64,000 nt of DNA from Hyphomicrobiales bacterium (GTDB lineage Bacteria; Pseudomonadota; Alphaproteobacteria; Rhizobiales; RI-29), in assembly GCA_016125495.1 (NCBI GenBank), contig WGLQ01000004.1, positions 372,001-436,000 on the forward strand. The letters are read 5' to 3'. The notes under the pieces were generated by a model. That model had not been told where the DNA came from and made no database searches. It worked only from the letters and a program-made list of their open reading frames with translations. The translations under genes were made by a program, and so were the position numbers. Below, in pieces: positions 34,867 to 43,489 of this stretch. Every line of letters starts with the position of its first letter. Position 1 is the stretch's first letter.

Positions 34867-35616
34867 TCAGACGCAGCGTCCGCCATCCACTTCGAGTGCC
34901 ACGCCGGTCACGAAACTCGCCTCGTCGCTGGCAAGATAGAGCGCGGCGCCCGCGATGTCGTCCGGCCGCGACATCCGGCCCATCGGGATCGTCGCCAGGA
35001 ATTTTTTCCGGTTCTCCGGCGTGTCCGGCATGCCCATGAAGCGCTCGAGCATGCCCGTCTCCCCGATCACCGGGCAGAGCGCGTTGACGCGGATGTTCTG
35101 CGGCGCCAGCTCGACCGCCATCGACTTGGTGAGGATCACCGCCGCGCCCTTCGAGCCGTTGTACCAGGTCAGGCCGGGTCGCGGTCTGAGGCCGGCGGTC
35201 GAAGCCGTGTTGATGATGACGCCGCCGCCACGTTGTTGCATGAGCGGCACGACCTCTAGGGTGGCGAGGTAGATGGCCTTGACGTTGACCGCATAGGTCC
35301 GGTCGAATTCCTCCTCGCTGACCTGGAGGAGCGGCTGGTTGACGTGCGTGTAGCCAGCGTTGTTGACCAGGATGTCGAGTCCGCCGAAGGCCTCGACCGC
35401 GGTGCCCACCATGCGCGCGACATCCTCGCGCCGGGTGACGTCGGCCGTGACGGCACGCGCATCGTTGGAGATTTCGCGCGCGACGGCCTCGGCGCCCGGG
35501 CCGTTGAGGTCGGCGACGACCACCCGCGCGCCCTCGCGCGCGAAGGTTGCCGCGATCGCCCGCCCGAATCCGGAGGCGCCCCCCGTGACGATTGCGACCT
35601 TGTCCCTGAGCCTCAT
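34867..35616 (-). CDS. Short-chain dehydrogenase/reductase (SDR)
   Basis: This 249-residue classical SDR has the cofactor motif Thr-Gly-Gly-Ala-Ser-Gly-Phe-Gly near residues 11-18 and Asn-Asn-Ala-Gly near 87. The active site is Ser (Thr-Ala-Ser-Thr-Ala-Gly), Tyr-Asn-Gly-Ser-Lys. Asp41-like Ala-Asp-Leu after the second strand favours NAD. The substrate is unknown; many relatives are annotated 3-ketoacyl-ACP reductase or glucose 1-dehydrogenase. GGAGG precedes ATG 35616. Confidence 0.9.
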   Translation of the reverse strand: MRLRDKVAIVTGGASGFGRAIAATFAREGARVVVADLNGPGAEAVAREISNDARAVTADVTRREDVARMVGTAVEAFGGLDILVNNAGYTHVNQPLLQVSEEEFDRTYAVNVKAIYLATLEVVPLMQQRGGGVIINTASTAGLRPRPGLTWYNGSKGAAVILTKSMAVELAPQNIRVNALCPVIGETGMLERFMGMPDTPENRKKFLATIPMGRMSRPDDIAGAALYLASDEASFVTGVALEVDGGRCV

Positions 35617-35770
35617 GCTGCATCCTCCCTTGCCGGCGCCGCGCCACGGCGCTCGGGCCCGAGAGTTGCTGGCCGTGCGGGACCAGTCAAGCAGCGCCTG
35701 AGCTGCTCCTTTCGGCGCCGCCCCTCCCGGGCCGGCGTCGGACGCTCGGTGCTCGGCCTGCGCTGGCAGA

Positions 35771-36748
35771 TCAGCGGGTCGAGGCGATTTCCATCGACCA
35801 GGGGCCTGCGGCAGCCTTGGTCGCGGCCGCCTGTGTCGGGCGAAGGCCCGCGGCCGGGGTCGCCTGCGCCGATGCCACGGTGGCCGGGGCCGATGCGGCG
35901 GCCGGCGTTTCGCCGGACTGCTGGCCCGAGGCTGGCCTGAGATCGATAGGCGTGCTGGGCGGCTGCGGCGCCGTCATGGCGGCGGCGAGGGCCGATCCAG
36001 TGTGCGCCGTTGTCGAAGGGGCGAGGCTGGACCCGTTGAGGTCACCGAGGCTTTCCACCATGGCGAGGTTGCTGGCGAGGCGGCTCGAGGTCTCGCCGTC
36101 GTCGCTCGCCGTCTTGGCAACCCGCAGCAATTCCGCAGCCGAACTCGCCGAGCCCGAAAGGGCGTGGGCAAGGGCGAGGTTGTTGAGGATCGCGGGGTTG
36201 TTCGGGCTGACGGCGTTCGCCCGCTCGAGTGTCTCGATGGCGCGTTCGCGTTCGCCGAGCTGGGCGAGCGAGGCGCCAAGGGCCGAGAGCGTCCGCCAGT
36301 CGGGGCTGGCCGGATCGACGGCCTTCATCAGGATGTCGCGAGCCAGCTCCACCTCGCCGAGTTTGAGGGCGAGACGGCCATATTCCGAGGCGATCCGCTT
36401 GCTCTGACCGTTCGCCATGTGGGCCCGCTCGAGGACGGCGAGGGCGCGGCGTTCTTCGCCGATGTAGCGCAGGTTCTGCGAGTAGGCGACGGCGGTCGCC
36501 TCGTCGCCGGGTTTGGCGATGAAGCGCTGGCCCCAATAGGAGACCGATTCCTGGATCTCGCGCGGCGACGGCTTGCCGGCTTCGCTCGTCGAGACGGGAG
36601 CTTCGGCAGGCGCCGCGCTCAGACCGGCAAGGCTCAGCGCCTCGCCCGCCTGCGAGCAGGCCCCGAGCGTCAAGGCCGCGAGACAAGCTATTGCGACCGG
36701 TAGGAAGCGACCGGCGGGGGCAGACACGGAACGATCGTGCGACGACAT
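35771..36748 (-). CDS. TPR lipoprotein, TadD-like
   Basis: This 325-residue protein has a lipobox-like signal end (Leu-Thr-Leu-Gly-Ala-Cys, Cys31) and three to four TPR repeats at about 75-215. A low-complexity Ala/Pro/Ser-rich tail follows. The TPR part resembles TadD, the lipoprotein that helps assemble Flp/Tad pili. No other tad gene is adjacent, but a Flp pilin gene lies at 45306. A CtrA-like sequence is about 70 bases upstream. Confidence 0.8.
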   Translation of the reverse strand: MSSHDRSVSAPAGRFLPVAIACLAALTLGACSQAGEALSLAGLSAAPAEAPVSTSEAGKPSPREIQESVSYWGQRFIAKPGDEATAVAYSQNLRYIGEERRALAVLERAHMANGQSKRIASEYGRLALKLGEVELARDILMKAVDPASPDWRTLSALGASLAQLGERERAIETLERANAVSPNNPAILNNLALAHALSGSASSAAELLRVAKTASDDGETSSRLASNLAMVESLGDLNGSSLAPSTTAHTGSALAAAMTAPQPPSTPIDLRPASGQQSGETPAAASAPATVASAQATPAAGLRPTQAAATKAAAGPWSMEIASTR

Positions 36749-36815
36749 GGTTTGACCTCGTCCGCCGCCAAGGGGCGGGTTCGTTTCTCTCTGGCGTTAC
36801 ATTGTGGGACAAAGC

Positions 36816-36830
36816 TCAAGAATTGCTTAA
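36816..36830 (-). promoter_or_regulatory. CtrA-like site upstream of the TadD-like gene
   Basis: On the minus strand this reads TTAA, seven bases, TTGA. This differs by one base from the CtrA consensus TTAA-N7-TTAA. CtrA controls pilus genes in Caulobacter, which would suit a TadD-like protein. It lies between this gene and the divergent aminopeptidase. Confidence 0.35.
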
Positions 36831-36943
36831 GCATGGGCAAGGAGTGCACGCACACCCGGCGCCCTCGCCGGCACTTCTTGGCGAAGTCGGAGGAAAAGGC
36901 TTAGAAGTGGCTCCTTCGATCCCACGAGACCGAAGGAGCCGCC

Positions 36944-38410
36944 ATGGCCAGGAAATCCGCCTTCGAAATCGCCCGTCGCGCCGGCGAAGCCTTCGTTCCC
37001 GAGCGCGATGCCGGTGGCGCAACGCCGCTTTGGCTGGTCTGGGGCGACGATCTTGCCTCGATCCAAAAGGCGATCGGCAAGGCCGGCCAGGCGTGGCTGG
37101 AGGCGACCGCATTCAAGCCGGCGGCCGGCGCGTTCGCACTCCTTCCCGGCACCAAGGGTGAGCTCACCGCCGTGGTCGGCTGCCTCGATGCCGCATCGCC
37201 CGAAACGCCCTTCGGGCCGTTCGCCCTCGGTCAGCTCGCGAGCGATCTGCCGCCCGGCGACTATCGGCTCGCCAACCCGCCGGCCGATCCGCATCTGGCC
37301 GCTCTGCTCGTGACCGGCTGGGCACTCGGGGGTTACGAGTTCACCGCCTACCGCCCGCAGCGCGCCAAGCGCGCCTCGCCCCGCGCCCGGCTGGCCCTTC
37401 CGGATGGCTTGCGCCGCCGCGCCATCGAGGACGTCGTCGTCGCCGTCACCTTCGCCCGCGATCTCGTCAACACCCCCGCCAACGACCTCGGCCCCGACGA
37501 ACTCGAGGAGGCCGCGCGTGCCCTCGCCAAGGTCCATGGGGCCGAGTTGCGGTCGGTCGTCGGCGATGCCCTCCTCACCGAGAACTTTCCGATGATCCAC
37601 GCGGTCGGCCGCGCCAGCGTGCGCGCGCCGCGCCTCGTCGAATTGCGCTGGGCGCCTCCCCGCCTCGCCAAGTCCGCACCCCGCCTCGCGCTCGTCGGAA
37701 AGGGCATCTGTTTCGACACCGGTGGCCTCGACATCAAACCGGCATTGGGCATGCTGCTGATGAAGAAGGACATGGGTGGCGCGGCGAGCGTGCTCGCGCT
37801 GGCCCACATGGTGATGAGCGCCAAGCTCGCCGTCGACTTGCGTGTGTTGCTGGCCGTCGCCGAGAACAGCATCTCGGGCAACGCCTTTCGCCCGGGCGAC
37901 GTGCTGACGGCGCGCAATGGCAGCACCGTCGAGATCCAGAACACCGACGCCGAGGGTCGCCTGGTTCTCGCCGATGCCCTGGCCCTCGCGGACGAGGAGA
38001 AGCCGGACGACATCGTCTCCTTCGCCACCTTGACGGGGGCCGCCCGCGTCGCCCTTGGACCGGACCTGCCGCCGCTCTATTCGACAGACCCGGCCTTCGC
38101 CGAGGCCCTCGCCGGGGCCGGCCGCGAAGTGCTCGACCCGCTCTGGCCGATGCCGCTGTGGCGCCCCTATGCCAAGATGCTCGCGACGCCGATCGCCGAT
38201 GTGAACCACGCTTCCGACAGCCCATTTGGCGGCTCGATAACAGCCGCGCTCTTTCTCGAGCGTTTCGTCAAGGCGGCCAAGCGCTACACCCATCTCGACA
38301 TCTACGGCTGGGTGCCCGCACGCCGGCCGGCGAGCCCCAAGGGGGGCGAGGCGCAGGGCGCGCGCGCGCTCTTCCACCTTCTAGAGCAGCGCCATGGGTC
38401 CGCCTCATAG
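36944..38410 (+). CDS. pepA: Leucyl aminopeptidase (M17)
   Basis: This 488-residue cytosolic aminopeptidase has the metal and catalytic motifs Gly-Lys-Gly-Ile-Cys-Phe-Asp-Thr-Gly-Gly near 258, Met-Lys-Lys-Asp-Met-Gly-Gly near 277, and Asn-Thr-Asp-Ala-Glu-Gly-Arg-Leu near 332. It removes N-terminal residues from peptides using two metal ions. GAAGGAG precedes ATG 36944. Confidence 0.93.
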   Translation: MARKSAFEIARRAGEAFVPERDAGGATPLWLVWGDDLASIQKAIGKAGQAWLEATAFKPAAGAFALLPGTKGELTAVVGCLDAASPETPFGPFALGQLASDLPPGDYRLANPPADPHLAALLVTGWALGGYEFTAYRPQRAKRASPRARLALPDGLRRRAIEDVVVAVTFARDLVNTPANDLGPDELEEAARALAKVHGAELRSVVGDALLTENFPMIHAVGRASVRAPRLVELRWAPPRLAKSAPRLALVGKGICFDTGGLDIKPALGMLLMKKDMGGAASVLALAHMVMSAKLAVDLRVLLAVAENSISGNAFRPGDVLTARNGSTVEIQNTDAEGRLVLADALALADEEKPDDIVSFATLTGAARVALGPDLPPLYSTDPAFAEALAGAGREVLDPLWPMPLWRPYAKMLATPIADVNHASDSPFGGSITAALFLERFVKAAKRYTHLDIYGWVPARRPASPKGGEAQGARALFHLLEQRHGSAS

Positions 38411-38459
38411 CATCGCCAACGTGCGCCGCCATTCATGTGAGACCGACGGGAACGTCACC

Positions 38460-39350
38460 ATGTCGCAAGAGCCGCCCGATCGCCGATTGCATGCCTACCG
38501 TCCCGATCTCGCCGATCGCGCCCTTCAGGGCGTTGTGGAGGCTGAGCGCTTCGTCGACGGCGAGGTGCGCCATGTCGCCGCCGCCAAGCTCGCTGTCCGC
38601 AGGGAGCCGTCGCACGGCGCGCGCCTCGAGACCGAGGCGCTCTGCAACGAGATGGTGCGCGTCTTCGAGGATCAGGGCGGCTGGGCCTGGGTGCAGCTGC
38701 AATCGGATGGCTACGTTGGCTACGTCGAGAGCGCCGCGCTCGCCCGCGGCCCGTCTCTTTCAGCCCATCGCATCGCCGTCCCTCGCACGTTCGTTTTTCC
38801 GGAGCCCGATATCAAATCGCGTCCCCTCGGCGTGCATTACCTCGGCGCCATCGTCGGCGTTTCCGACGAGGAGGCGGGCTTCGTCCGTCTCGCTTCGTCC
38901 GATCGGGGTGGGCTCGGACCGGGGTATGTCCACGCAGCGCACGTCGTGCCGCTGCGCCGCGTCACGCCGGATTACGTGGAGGTCGCGACGCACTTCATCG
39001 GCGTGCCCTATCTCTGGGGTGGCAAATCCGCCGATGGCATCGACTGTTCCGGACTCATCCAGGTCTCGCTGACGGCGGCCGGCATCACTTGCCCGCGCGA
39101 CAGCGATATGCAACTCGCGGAACTCGGCGAGTTGCCCGAGGACCCGACGAGCCTCGGGCGTGGCGACCTCATTTTCTGGAAGGGCCATGTCGGCATGATG
39201 TTGGATGCAACCCGCCTGTTGCATGCCAACGCCCATCATATGATGGTGACGAGCGAACTGCTCGACCAGGCCGTCGAGCGGATCACCGAACGCACCGGAG
39301 AGAGTATTCTCGGCGTACGCCGCCTCTATGGCGAGGCAGCCGGGGGCTGA
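38460..39350 (+). CDS. NlpC/P60 family cell-wall peptidase with SH3-like region
   Basis: This 296-residue protein has an N-terminal bacterial SH3-like region (about 45-165) and a C-terminal NlpC/P60 domain. Catalytic Cys lies in Asp-Gly-Ile-Asp-Cys-Ser-Gly-Leu near 198. His lies in Gly-His-Val-Gly-Met-Met near 241, and a third His follows. The family cleaves gamma-D-Glu-diamino acid bonds in murein peptides. No signal peptide is seen, so it may act on recycled cytoplasmic muropeptides, which fits its position right after leucyl aminopeptidase. ATG 38394 is an alternative start overlapping pepA. Confidence 0.88.
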   Translation: MSQEPPDRRLHAYRPDLADRALQGVVEAERFVDGEVRHVAAAKLAVRREPSHGARLETEALCNEMVRVFEDQGGWAWVQLQSDGYVGYVESAALARGPSLSAHRIAVPRTFVFPEPDIKSRPLGVHYLGAIVGVSDEEAGFVRLASSDRGGLGPGYVHAAHVVPLRRVTPDYVEVATHFIGVPYLWGGKSADGIDCSGLIQVSLTAAGITCPRDSDMQLAELGELPEDPTSLGRGDLIFWKGHVGMMLDATRLLHANAHHMMVTSELLDQAVERITERTGESILGVRRLYGEAAGG

Positions 39351-39357
39351 TCGGCAT

Positions 39358-40164
39358 CTAGAGTTCTTCAGTGCGTTCCGCGATCCGCGGCTCCGTGATC
39401 TCAGTGGCTCGTGCCGCGCCGTCCGCGGCTCCTTGTGCCTGGTCCGCGTCGTGCCGGGTTTCCACCACCACCGGCATGCGTTGATGGATGATCATGATCT
39501 TCTGCCAGATCTTGCGCGAGAGGTCTGTCGTCAACTGTTCGATCTCGTTGACCGTTTCCGTCACCGCACGGTCGTCGAGGCTCTGGGCATAGAGCGCGGC
39601 GACCTTGCCCGTCAGGGACAGCATTTCCGAGCAATAGTCGAGATAACGGGTCAGCTCGAACGGCGTCATCGTGCGTGCTGGCGAGTGGGCGGTTCTGTGC
39701 TCACCCTCGACCAGGACGCCCGGGTCCTTGGTGAGTTGGTGCATGTCGATCACGTGCACGATGGCGCGAAGCCCGTGCAGATCGCGCAGCGCCCGACCCC
39801 GCTTCACCCGCCGTTCGACCGTCGCCAGAAAAAAGGCCGCCGCCCCCATCAGCACGACGACGTTGAAGAACGCCTCGATGCCCTGCAGCACGCCGAAGAG
39901 GTCGTCGGTGGTGCGCTTGACCTGGATGATGTTCGTGACCGCGATCAGCACCGCGAGCCCGATCGCCATGAGCAGGCCGACCGCGAGCCGCAGGGTCCAA
40001 TTCGGCTCCTTGATCTTCTCGGCCCGGGCACTGGTCTGCGCAGCGAGGTCGGTCAGTTCTCGCGCAACGCTCGCCAGACCCGCTCCGGCGAACCGTTCCT
40101 CGATGCGCAGGGTGAGGCGCTCGAGCGTCTGGATGATCTTGTTCGGGTCGAGCCGGCGGTACAT
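39358..40164 (-). CDS. Membrane protein of unknown function
   Basis: This 268-residue protein has an N-terminal helical domain, two membrane segments near residues 60-82 and 95-117, and a cytoplasmic helical domain. Asp-X-Val-Thr-Glu-Thr-Val-Asn-Glu-like heptads follow, suggesting a coiled coil. I recognise no named family. It is convergent with the NlpC/P60 gene, 7 bases away, and lies 82 bases after another membrane protein gene on the same strand. Confidence 0.72.
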   Translation of the reverse strand: MYRRLDPNKIIQTLERLTLRIEERFAGAGLASVARELTDLAAQTSARAEKIKEPNWTLRLAVGLLMAIGLAVLIAVTNIIQVKRTTDDLFGVLQGIEAFFNVVVLMGAAAFFLATVERRVKRGRALRDLHGLRAIVHVIDMHQLTKDPGVLVEGEHRTAHSPARTMTPFELTRYLDYCSEMLSLTGKVAALYAQSLDDRAVTETVNEIEQLTTDLSRKIWQKIMIIHQRMPVVVETRHDADQAQGAADGAARATEITEPRIAERTEEL

Positions 40165-40246
40165 GTCTCGTTTCGTCTCCGCCGGTTGGCTGCCTTCGGG
40201 TGGCTGTCGAGCCGACCCTCCCGCTTCATGGGCGGTTGCCCCGCGC

Positions 40247-40747
40247 TCAAGCCGCCAAGTCGTCGCGCGCCTGCCGCGCGGCCTCGACGATGAGCCAGCT
40301 CCCCATGAGCATCGCCAGCGCTGCGGCTGCCAGTTTGCCCGACGGACCGGCGACCGCAAGATCGAACGGCTTGCCGAAGTAGGCCGCCATGAATGCGATG
40401 AGCGCAAGTGGATAGAGCGCCACACCGAGCCAGGCGCCCGGGGTGCGCCTCTGCTGGCCGCGGACCAGCATCGCCATGCTCGGCCAGAGCAGGACCGTCA
40501 GCAGCGCCATGTGTCCGATCACGACCTCGGTCGTACCCGTCGCGAGCGCCTGATAGGACAGCCCCGCCGCCGCTCCGCAGGCCGCCAGCACGGCGCCGAG
40601 ACCGGCGGCAACGGCGGTCATGACGAGACCATATCGCACCCCGCCAGCGCCTTGGAGTGCGCGCGTCAGCAACGCATTGCTCCGGCGCAGCGGCGTTGCG
40701 ACAATTGCCCGGGTCACATTGTCGAACGTCGGCGGCAGCAGGTTCAT
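40247..40747 (-). CDS. Small membrane protein of unknown function
   Basis: This 166-residue protein has four predicted hydrophobic helices (about 40-62, 74-92, 105-123 and 137-157). ATG 40747 has AGGA upstream. No family is recognised. A perfect TTAA-N7-TTAA sequence lies 53-67 bases before the start, so it may belong to the CtrA cell-cycle regulon. Confidence 0.7.
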   Translation of the reverse strand: MNLLPPTFDNVTRAIVATPLRRSNALLTRALQGAGGVRYGLVMTAVAAGLGAVLAACGAAAGLSYQALATGTTEVVIGHMALLTVLLWPSMAMLVRGQQRRTPGAWLGVALYPLALIAFMAAYFGKPFDLAVAGPSGKLAAAALAMLMGSWLIVEAARQARDDLAA

Positions 40748-40798
40748 GGGACATCCTGTCGGGTTCAATTGGAAGGCTCAACCTTCTGACATGTAACG

Positions 40799-40816
40799 GT
40801 TAATGTACGATTAACC
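40799..40816 (-). promoter_or_regulatory. CtrA-type binding site
   Basis: GTTAATGTACGATTAACC contains TTAA (40800-40803), seven bases, TTAA (40811-40814), the exact CtrA consensus, inside a 7-bp palindrome. It is upstream of the membrane protein at 40247-40747 and after the end of the DUF805 gene. Binding by CtrA is inferred from the consensus only. Confidence 0.5.
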
Positions 40817-40857
40817 CTGACGTCGCGTGTGCTTGCCGGTCATTCGGCGCGGCCCAT

Positions 40858-41610
40858 TCAGCTGCGCCGTCCGAAGCCGGTCTGGCCGCGCCCGCCACCC
40901 GATGGATGCGATCCGGCAGCCGATCCCACGCCCCGGCGTGCCGCGCCCGCACGCGCGTCGATCGGTTTGGAGTAGCGTCCCTCGGGCGCGCGCCCGCCCC
41001 CCATTCCCCCGGCGTGAGCGACGGCGAAGCGCTGGCCGTCGAGCGAGGGCACGGCCCCGCGCATCGCCTCCTCGGCCTTCGCCATCCAGGCTGCATCGCT
41101 CACTGCATCGCTGGTATCCCTGCCGCCACCGGCCGCACCGCGCGGCGATGAACCAAAACCGGTGCCGTTGGGCGAGGGACCGTAGCGATTGTCGCCCGCG
41201 TTGCCTGGAAAGAACCCGAGCCAGATCATCATGGCGACGTTGATGAGGATCGCCAGAACGATGAACATGCCGCCGAGCGCGTTGAGCAGGAACGGCACGC
41301 CGTAGATCGGGATGAGGAGCGCCGCGGACTGACCGAGGTCGTGCAGCCGCTTGGACGTTATGGCGAGCGAGCACCAGACGAGGACGAGGAACGCCGCGAG
41401 CCCGACGCCGGCGAGCGGCAGCATCATCTCGACCTTCTGCTCGGACGTGAGCGTATCGACGTCGACCGCTCCGATCCCGAGATTGCCGGCCGTCACGATC
41501 CCGAAGAGGAAGAAGCACCACACGAGCACGCCCATGATGAGGGCAGAGACCCAATAGTGCAGGCGGTTGATGCGTCCTTCGAAGGAAAAGAGGAAGCCGA
41601 GCAGTGACAT
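40858..41610 (-). CDS. DUF805 family membrane protein
   Basis: This 250-residue protein starts with the DUF805 signature: Phe-Ser-Phe-Glu-Gly-Arg-Ile-Asn-Arg-Leu-His-Tyr-Trp at residues 8-20 and Lys-Arg-Leu-His-Asp-Leu-Gly near 88. It has four membrane helices and a long Gly/Ser/Ala-rich cytoplasmic tail (about 145-250). The function of the family is unknown. The tail is longer than usual for DUF805 proteins, which are often about 120-150 residues. Confidence 0.87.
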   Translation of the reverse strand: MSLLGFLFSFEGRINRLHYWVSALIMGVLVWCFFLFGIVTAGNLGIGAVDVDTLTSEQKVEMMLPLAGVGLAAFLVLVWCSLAITSKRLHDLGQSAALLIPIYGVPFLLNALGGMFIVLAILINVAMMIWLGFFPGNAGDNRYGPSPNGTGFGSSPRGAAGGGRDTSDAVSDAAWMAKAEEAMRGAVPSLDGQRFAVAHAGGMGGGRAPEGRYSKPIDARAGAARRGVGSAAGSHPSGGGRGQTGFGRRS

Positions 41611-41772
41611 GACCCCACCATGGCGTGAGCGTGAGCGCAAATCGTCACCGGCCGGGGAGGAGCGGTCCGGATCGCCATGATGTTAGCTGGGGAAGACTGC
41701 AATGCCGTCTAGACGTCGTTCAGAATTGTCCTGCTGCGGGCAACCCGGTGTTAAGCCGGGTCGCTGCCCGCC

Positions 41773-42615
41773 TCAGTCGCGCAGCAATTCGTTGATCGAC
41801 GTCTTGGAACGCGTCTGTTCGTCCACGCGCTTGACGATGACGGCGCAATAGAGCCCGGGTTGGCCGTCCTTGCCGGGCAGCGTGCCCGGAACGACGACGG
41901 AATAGGCCGGCACCTCGCCGCGGTGCACCTTGCCCGTTTCGCGATCGACGATCTTCGTCGAGGCGCCGAGGTAGACGCCCATGGACAGCACCGCCCCCTC
42001 GCGCACGATGACACCCTCGGCCACTTCCGAGCGCGCGCCGATGAAGCAATTGTCCTCGATGATGACCGGTCCGGCCTGAAGCGGTTCGAGCACACCGCCG
42101 ATGCCCGCCCCACCCGAAATGTGGCAGTTCTTGCCGATCTGCGCGCAGCTTCCAACGGTCGCCCAGGTATCGACCATGGTGCCGCTGTCGACATAGGCTC
42201 CGAGATTGACGAAGGACGGCATCAGCACGACGCCCGGCGCGATGTAGGCCGAGCGCCGCACGGTGCAGTTCGGCACCGCCCGAAAGCCTGCCGCGCGGAA
42301 TCGTGCCGCATCCCAGTCGGCCCACTTCGAGGGCACCTTGTCCCACCACGTGCCGCCGCCGGCGCTCCCCGATATCGTGCTCATGTCATTGAGGCGGAAG
42401 GAGAGCAGAACCGCCTTCTTGAGCCACTGATTGACCCGCCAGCTGCCGTCTCCGGCGCGCTCTGCTACGCGCGCCCGTCCGCTGTCGAGGAGGTCGAGTG
42501 CGCCCTCGACCGCCTCGCGGACCGCGCCTCCGGTCGCGGGCGTTATCCCGTCGCGCGCCTCGAAGGCCGCGTCGATGGTCTTGGATAGCTCGGCTATTGG
42601 CGTGTCGGCTGACAT
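41773..42615 (-). CDS. dapD: Tetrahydrodipicolinate N-succinyltransferase
   Basis: This 280-residue hexapeptide-repeat (left-handed beta-helix) acyltransferase carries out the succinyl-CoA step of lysine and diaminopimelate synthesis. It shows [13 protein letters not shown] and the Cys-Ala-Gln-Ile-Gly-Lys-Asn-Cys-His repeats, at full family length. Lysine synthesis starts with lysC at 51885. Start 42615 fits the family N-terminus, although the ribosome site is weak. Confidence 0.95.
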   Translation of the reverse strand: MSADTPIAELSKTIDAAFEARDGITPATGGAVREAVEGALDLLDSGRARVAERAGDGSWRVNQWLKKAVLLSFRLNDMSTISGSAGGGTWWDKVPSKWADWDAARFRAAGFRAVPNCTVRRSAYIAPGVVLMPSFVNLGAYVDSGTMVDTWATVGSCAQIGKNCHISGGAGIGGVLEPLQAGPVIIEDNCFIGARSEVAEGVIVREGAVLSMGVYLGASTKIVDRETGKVHRGEVPAYSVVVPGTLPGKDGQPGLYCAVIVKRVDEQTRSKTSINELLRD

Positions 42616-42925
42616 AGGGCTCGTGCTCGTCGATGGGCCGGTCGCAGGACCAGGCTGGCGTTGTGGTGGCACTTCTGCGGGCCGGCGGGCCGGGTTGTCA
42701 ACATCGCGTCGGCCGCCGTTCGAACGGCCGCGAGGCGGGTGCCCGGCACGATCTCGCGACTTGCCCGGTGTTGTTCGATGAATGCCACGTGAACGGGTTG
42801 ATAAGTGGCGGTTCAGGTTGGCAATTCCAAACTCGTCCGACGTGGGGGTCGCACTGGCGCGAGGCCGGGGCGGCAGGAATTTTGATAACACGACAACAAT
42901 AACCGAAACGAAGAGGAGTTCAGCA
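42616..42925. other. Divergent intergenic region dapD / small secreted protein
   Basis: These 310 bases separate two divergent genes and must hold both promoters. The last 50 bases are A-rich and end in an AGGAG ribosome site for 42926. I could not place promoter boxes or operators. Confidence 0.5.
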
Positions 42926-43261
42926 ATGACTCGCAAGATGATCCTGGCGGCCGCGGTCTGCCTCGCGGCGTCCGTTGGCGCGGTGGCGCCCGCCGCTGCC
43001 CTCGAACTGCCCAAGCGCCCAGCCGTCGACAACCTCGTCGAAGACGTCGCCTACGGCAAGCGCTGCACCGCCGTCGCATTGACCATACGTGGCCGAGCGG
43101 TCCCCGGCACGCGCAAGTCTGCCAGTGGCTGGCGGGCCTGCGCCCGTGCGCTGCGGCGCTGCAATGTGGCGCTGAACTGGCGTCAGGCGCGTGGCCTCAA
43201 CCCCTACGCGCACTGTGCGATCGTGCGCCACTCCGGCCCGGCGCTCTATTACAACTGGTAA
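42926..43261 (+). CDS. Small basic exported protein
   Basis: This 111-residue protein has a clear signal peptide (residues 1-26, Ala-Ala-Ala) and a short basic, Cys-containing mature part with four Cys residues and many Arg residues. Cys-Thr-Ala-Val, Trp-Arg-Ala-Cys-Ala and Arg-Arg-Cys-Asn suggest disulfides in the periplasm. I do not recognise a family. AGGAG precedes ATG 42926 and a terminator follows, so it is a single-gene unit. Confidence 0.7.
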   Translation: MTRKMILAAAVCLAASVGAVAPAAALELPKRPAVDNLVEDVAYGKRCTAVALTIRGRAVPGTRKSASGWRACARALRRCNVALNWRQARGLNPYAHCAIVRHSGPALYYNW

Positions 43262-43319
43262 CCGACGCGGCTCGCCAGCCCTTGGGCGGCGGGCCATCGA
43301 GGTCGAACCGAGAGCATGG

Positions 43320-43353
43320 GCGGCCGCGGACCGAGAGGTTCGCGGCCGCTTTG
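43320..43353 (+). terminator. Terminator-like hairpin after the small exported protein
   Basis: A 13-bp stem with one G-U pair (43320-43332 with 43337-43349) closes a GAGA loop and is followed by TTT. The GNRA-type loop and short T-run make a moderate terminator. Confidence 0.7.
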
Positions 43354-43489
43354 CGTCGAGCAGCGGTGATCCGAAGGGCGGTCCGTCGCAACGGCCCTTG
43401 CGGTCGAGGCCCTCGCCGGGCAACGTGCGCGCGCGGTAGCCCATTGTGGGTTGAACCCGCTGACCGATTGTCCTGCCGAGAGTCCTGAG

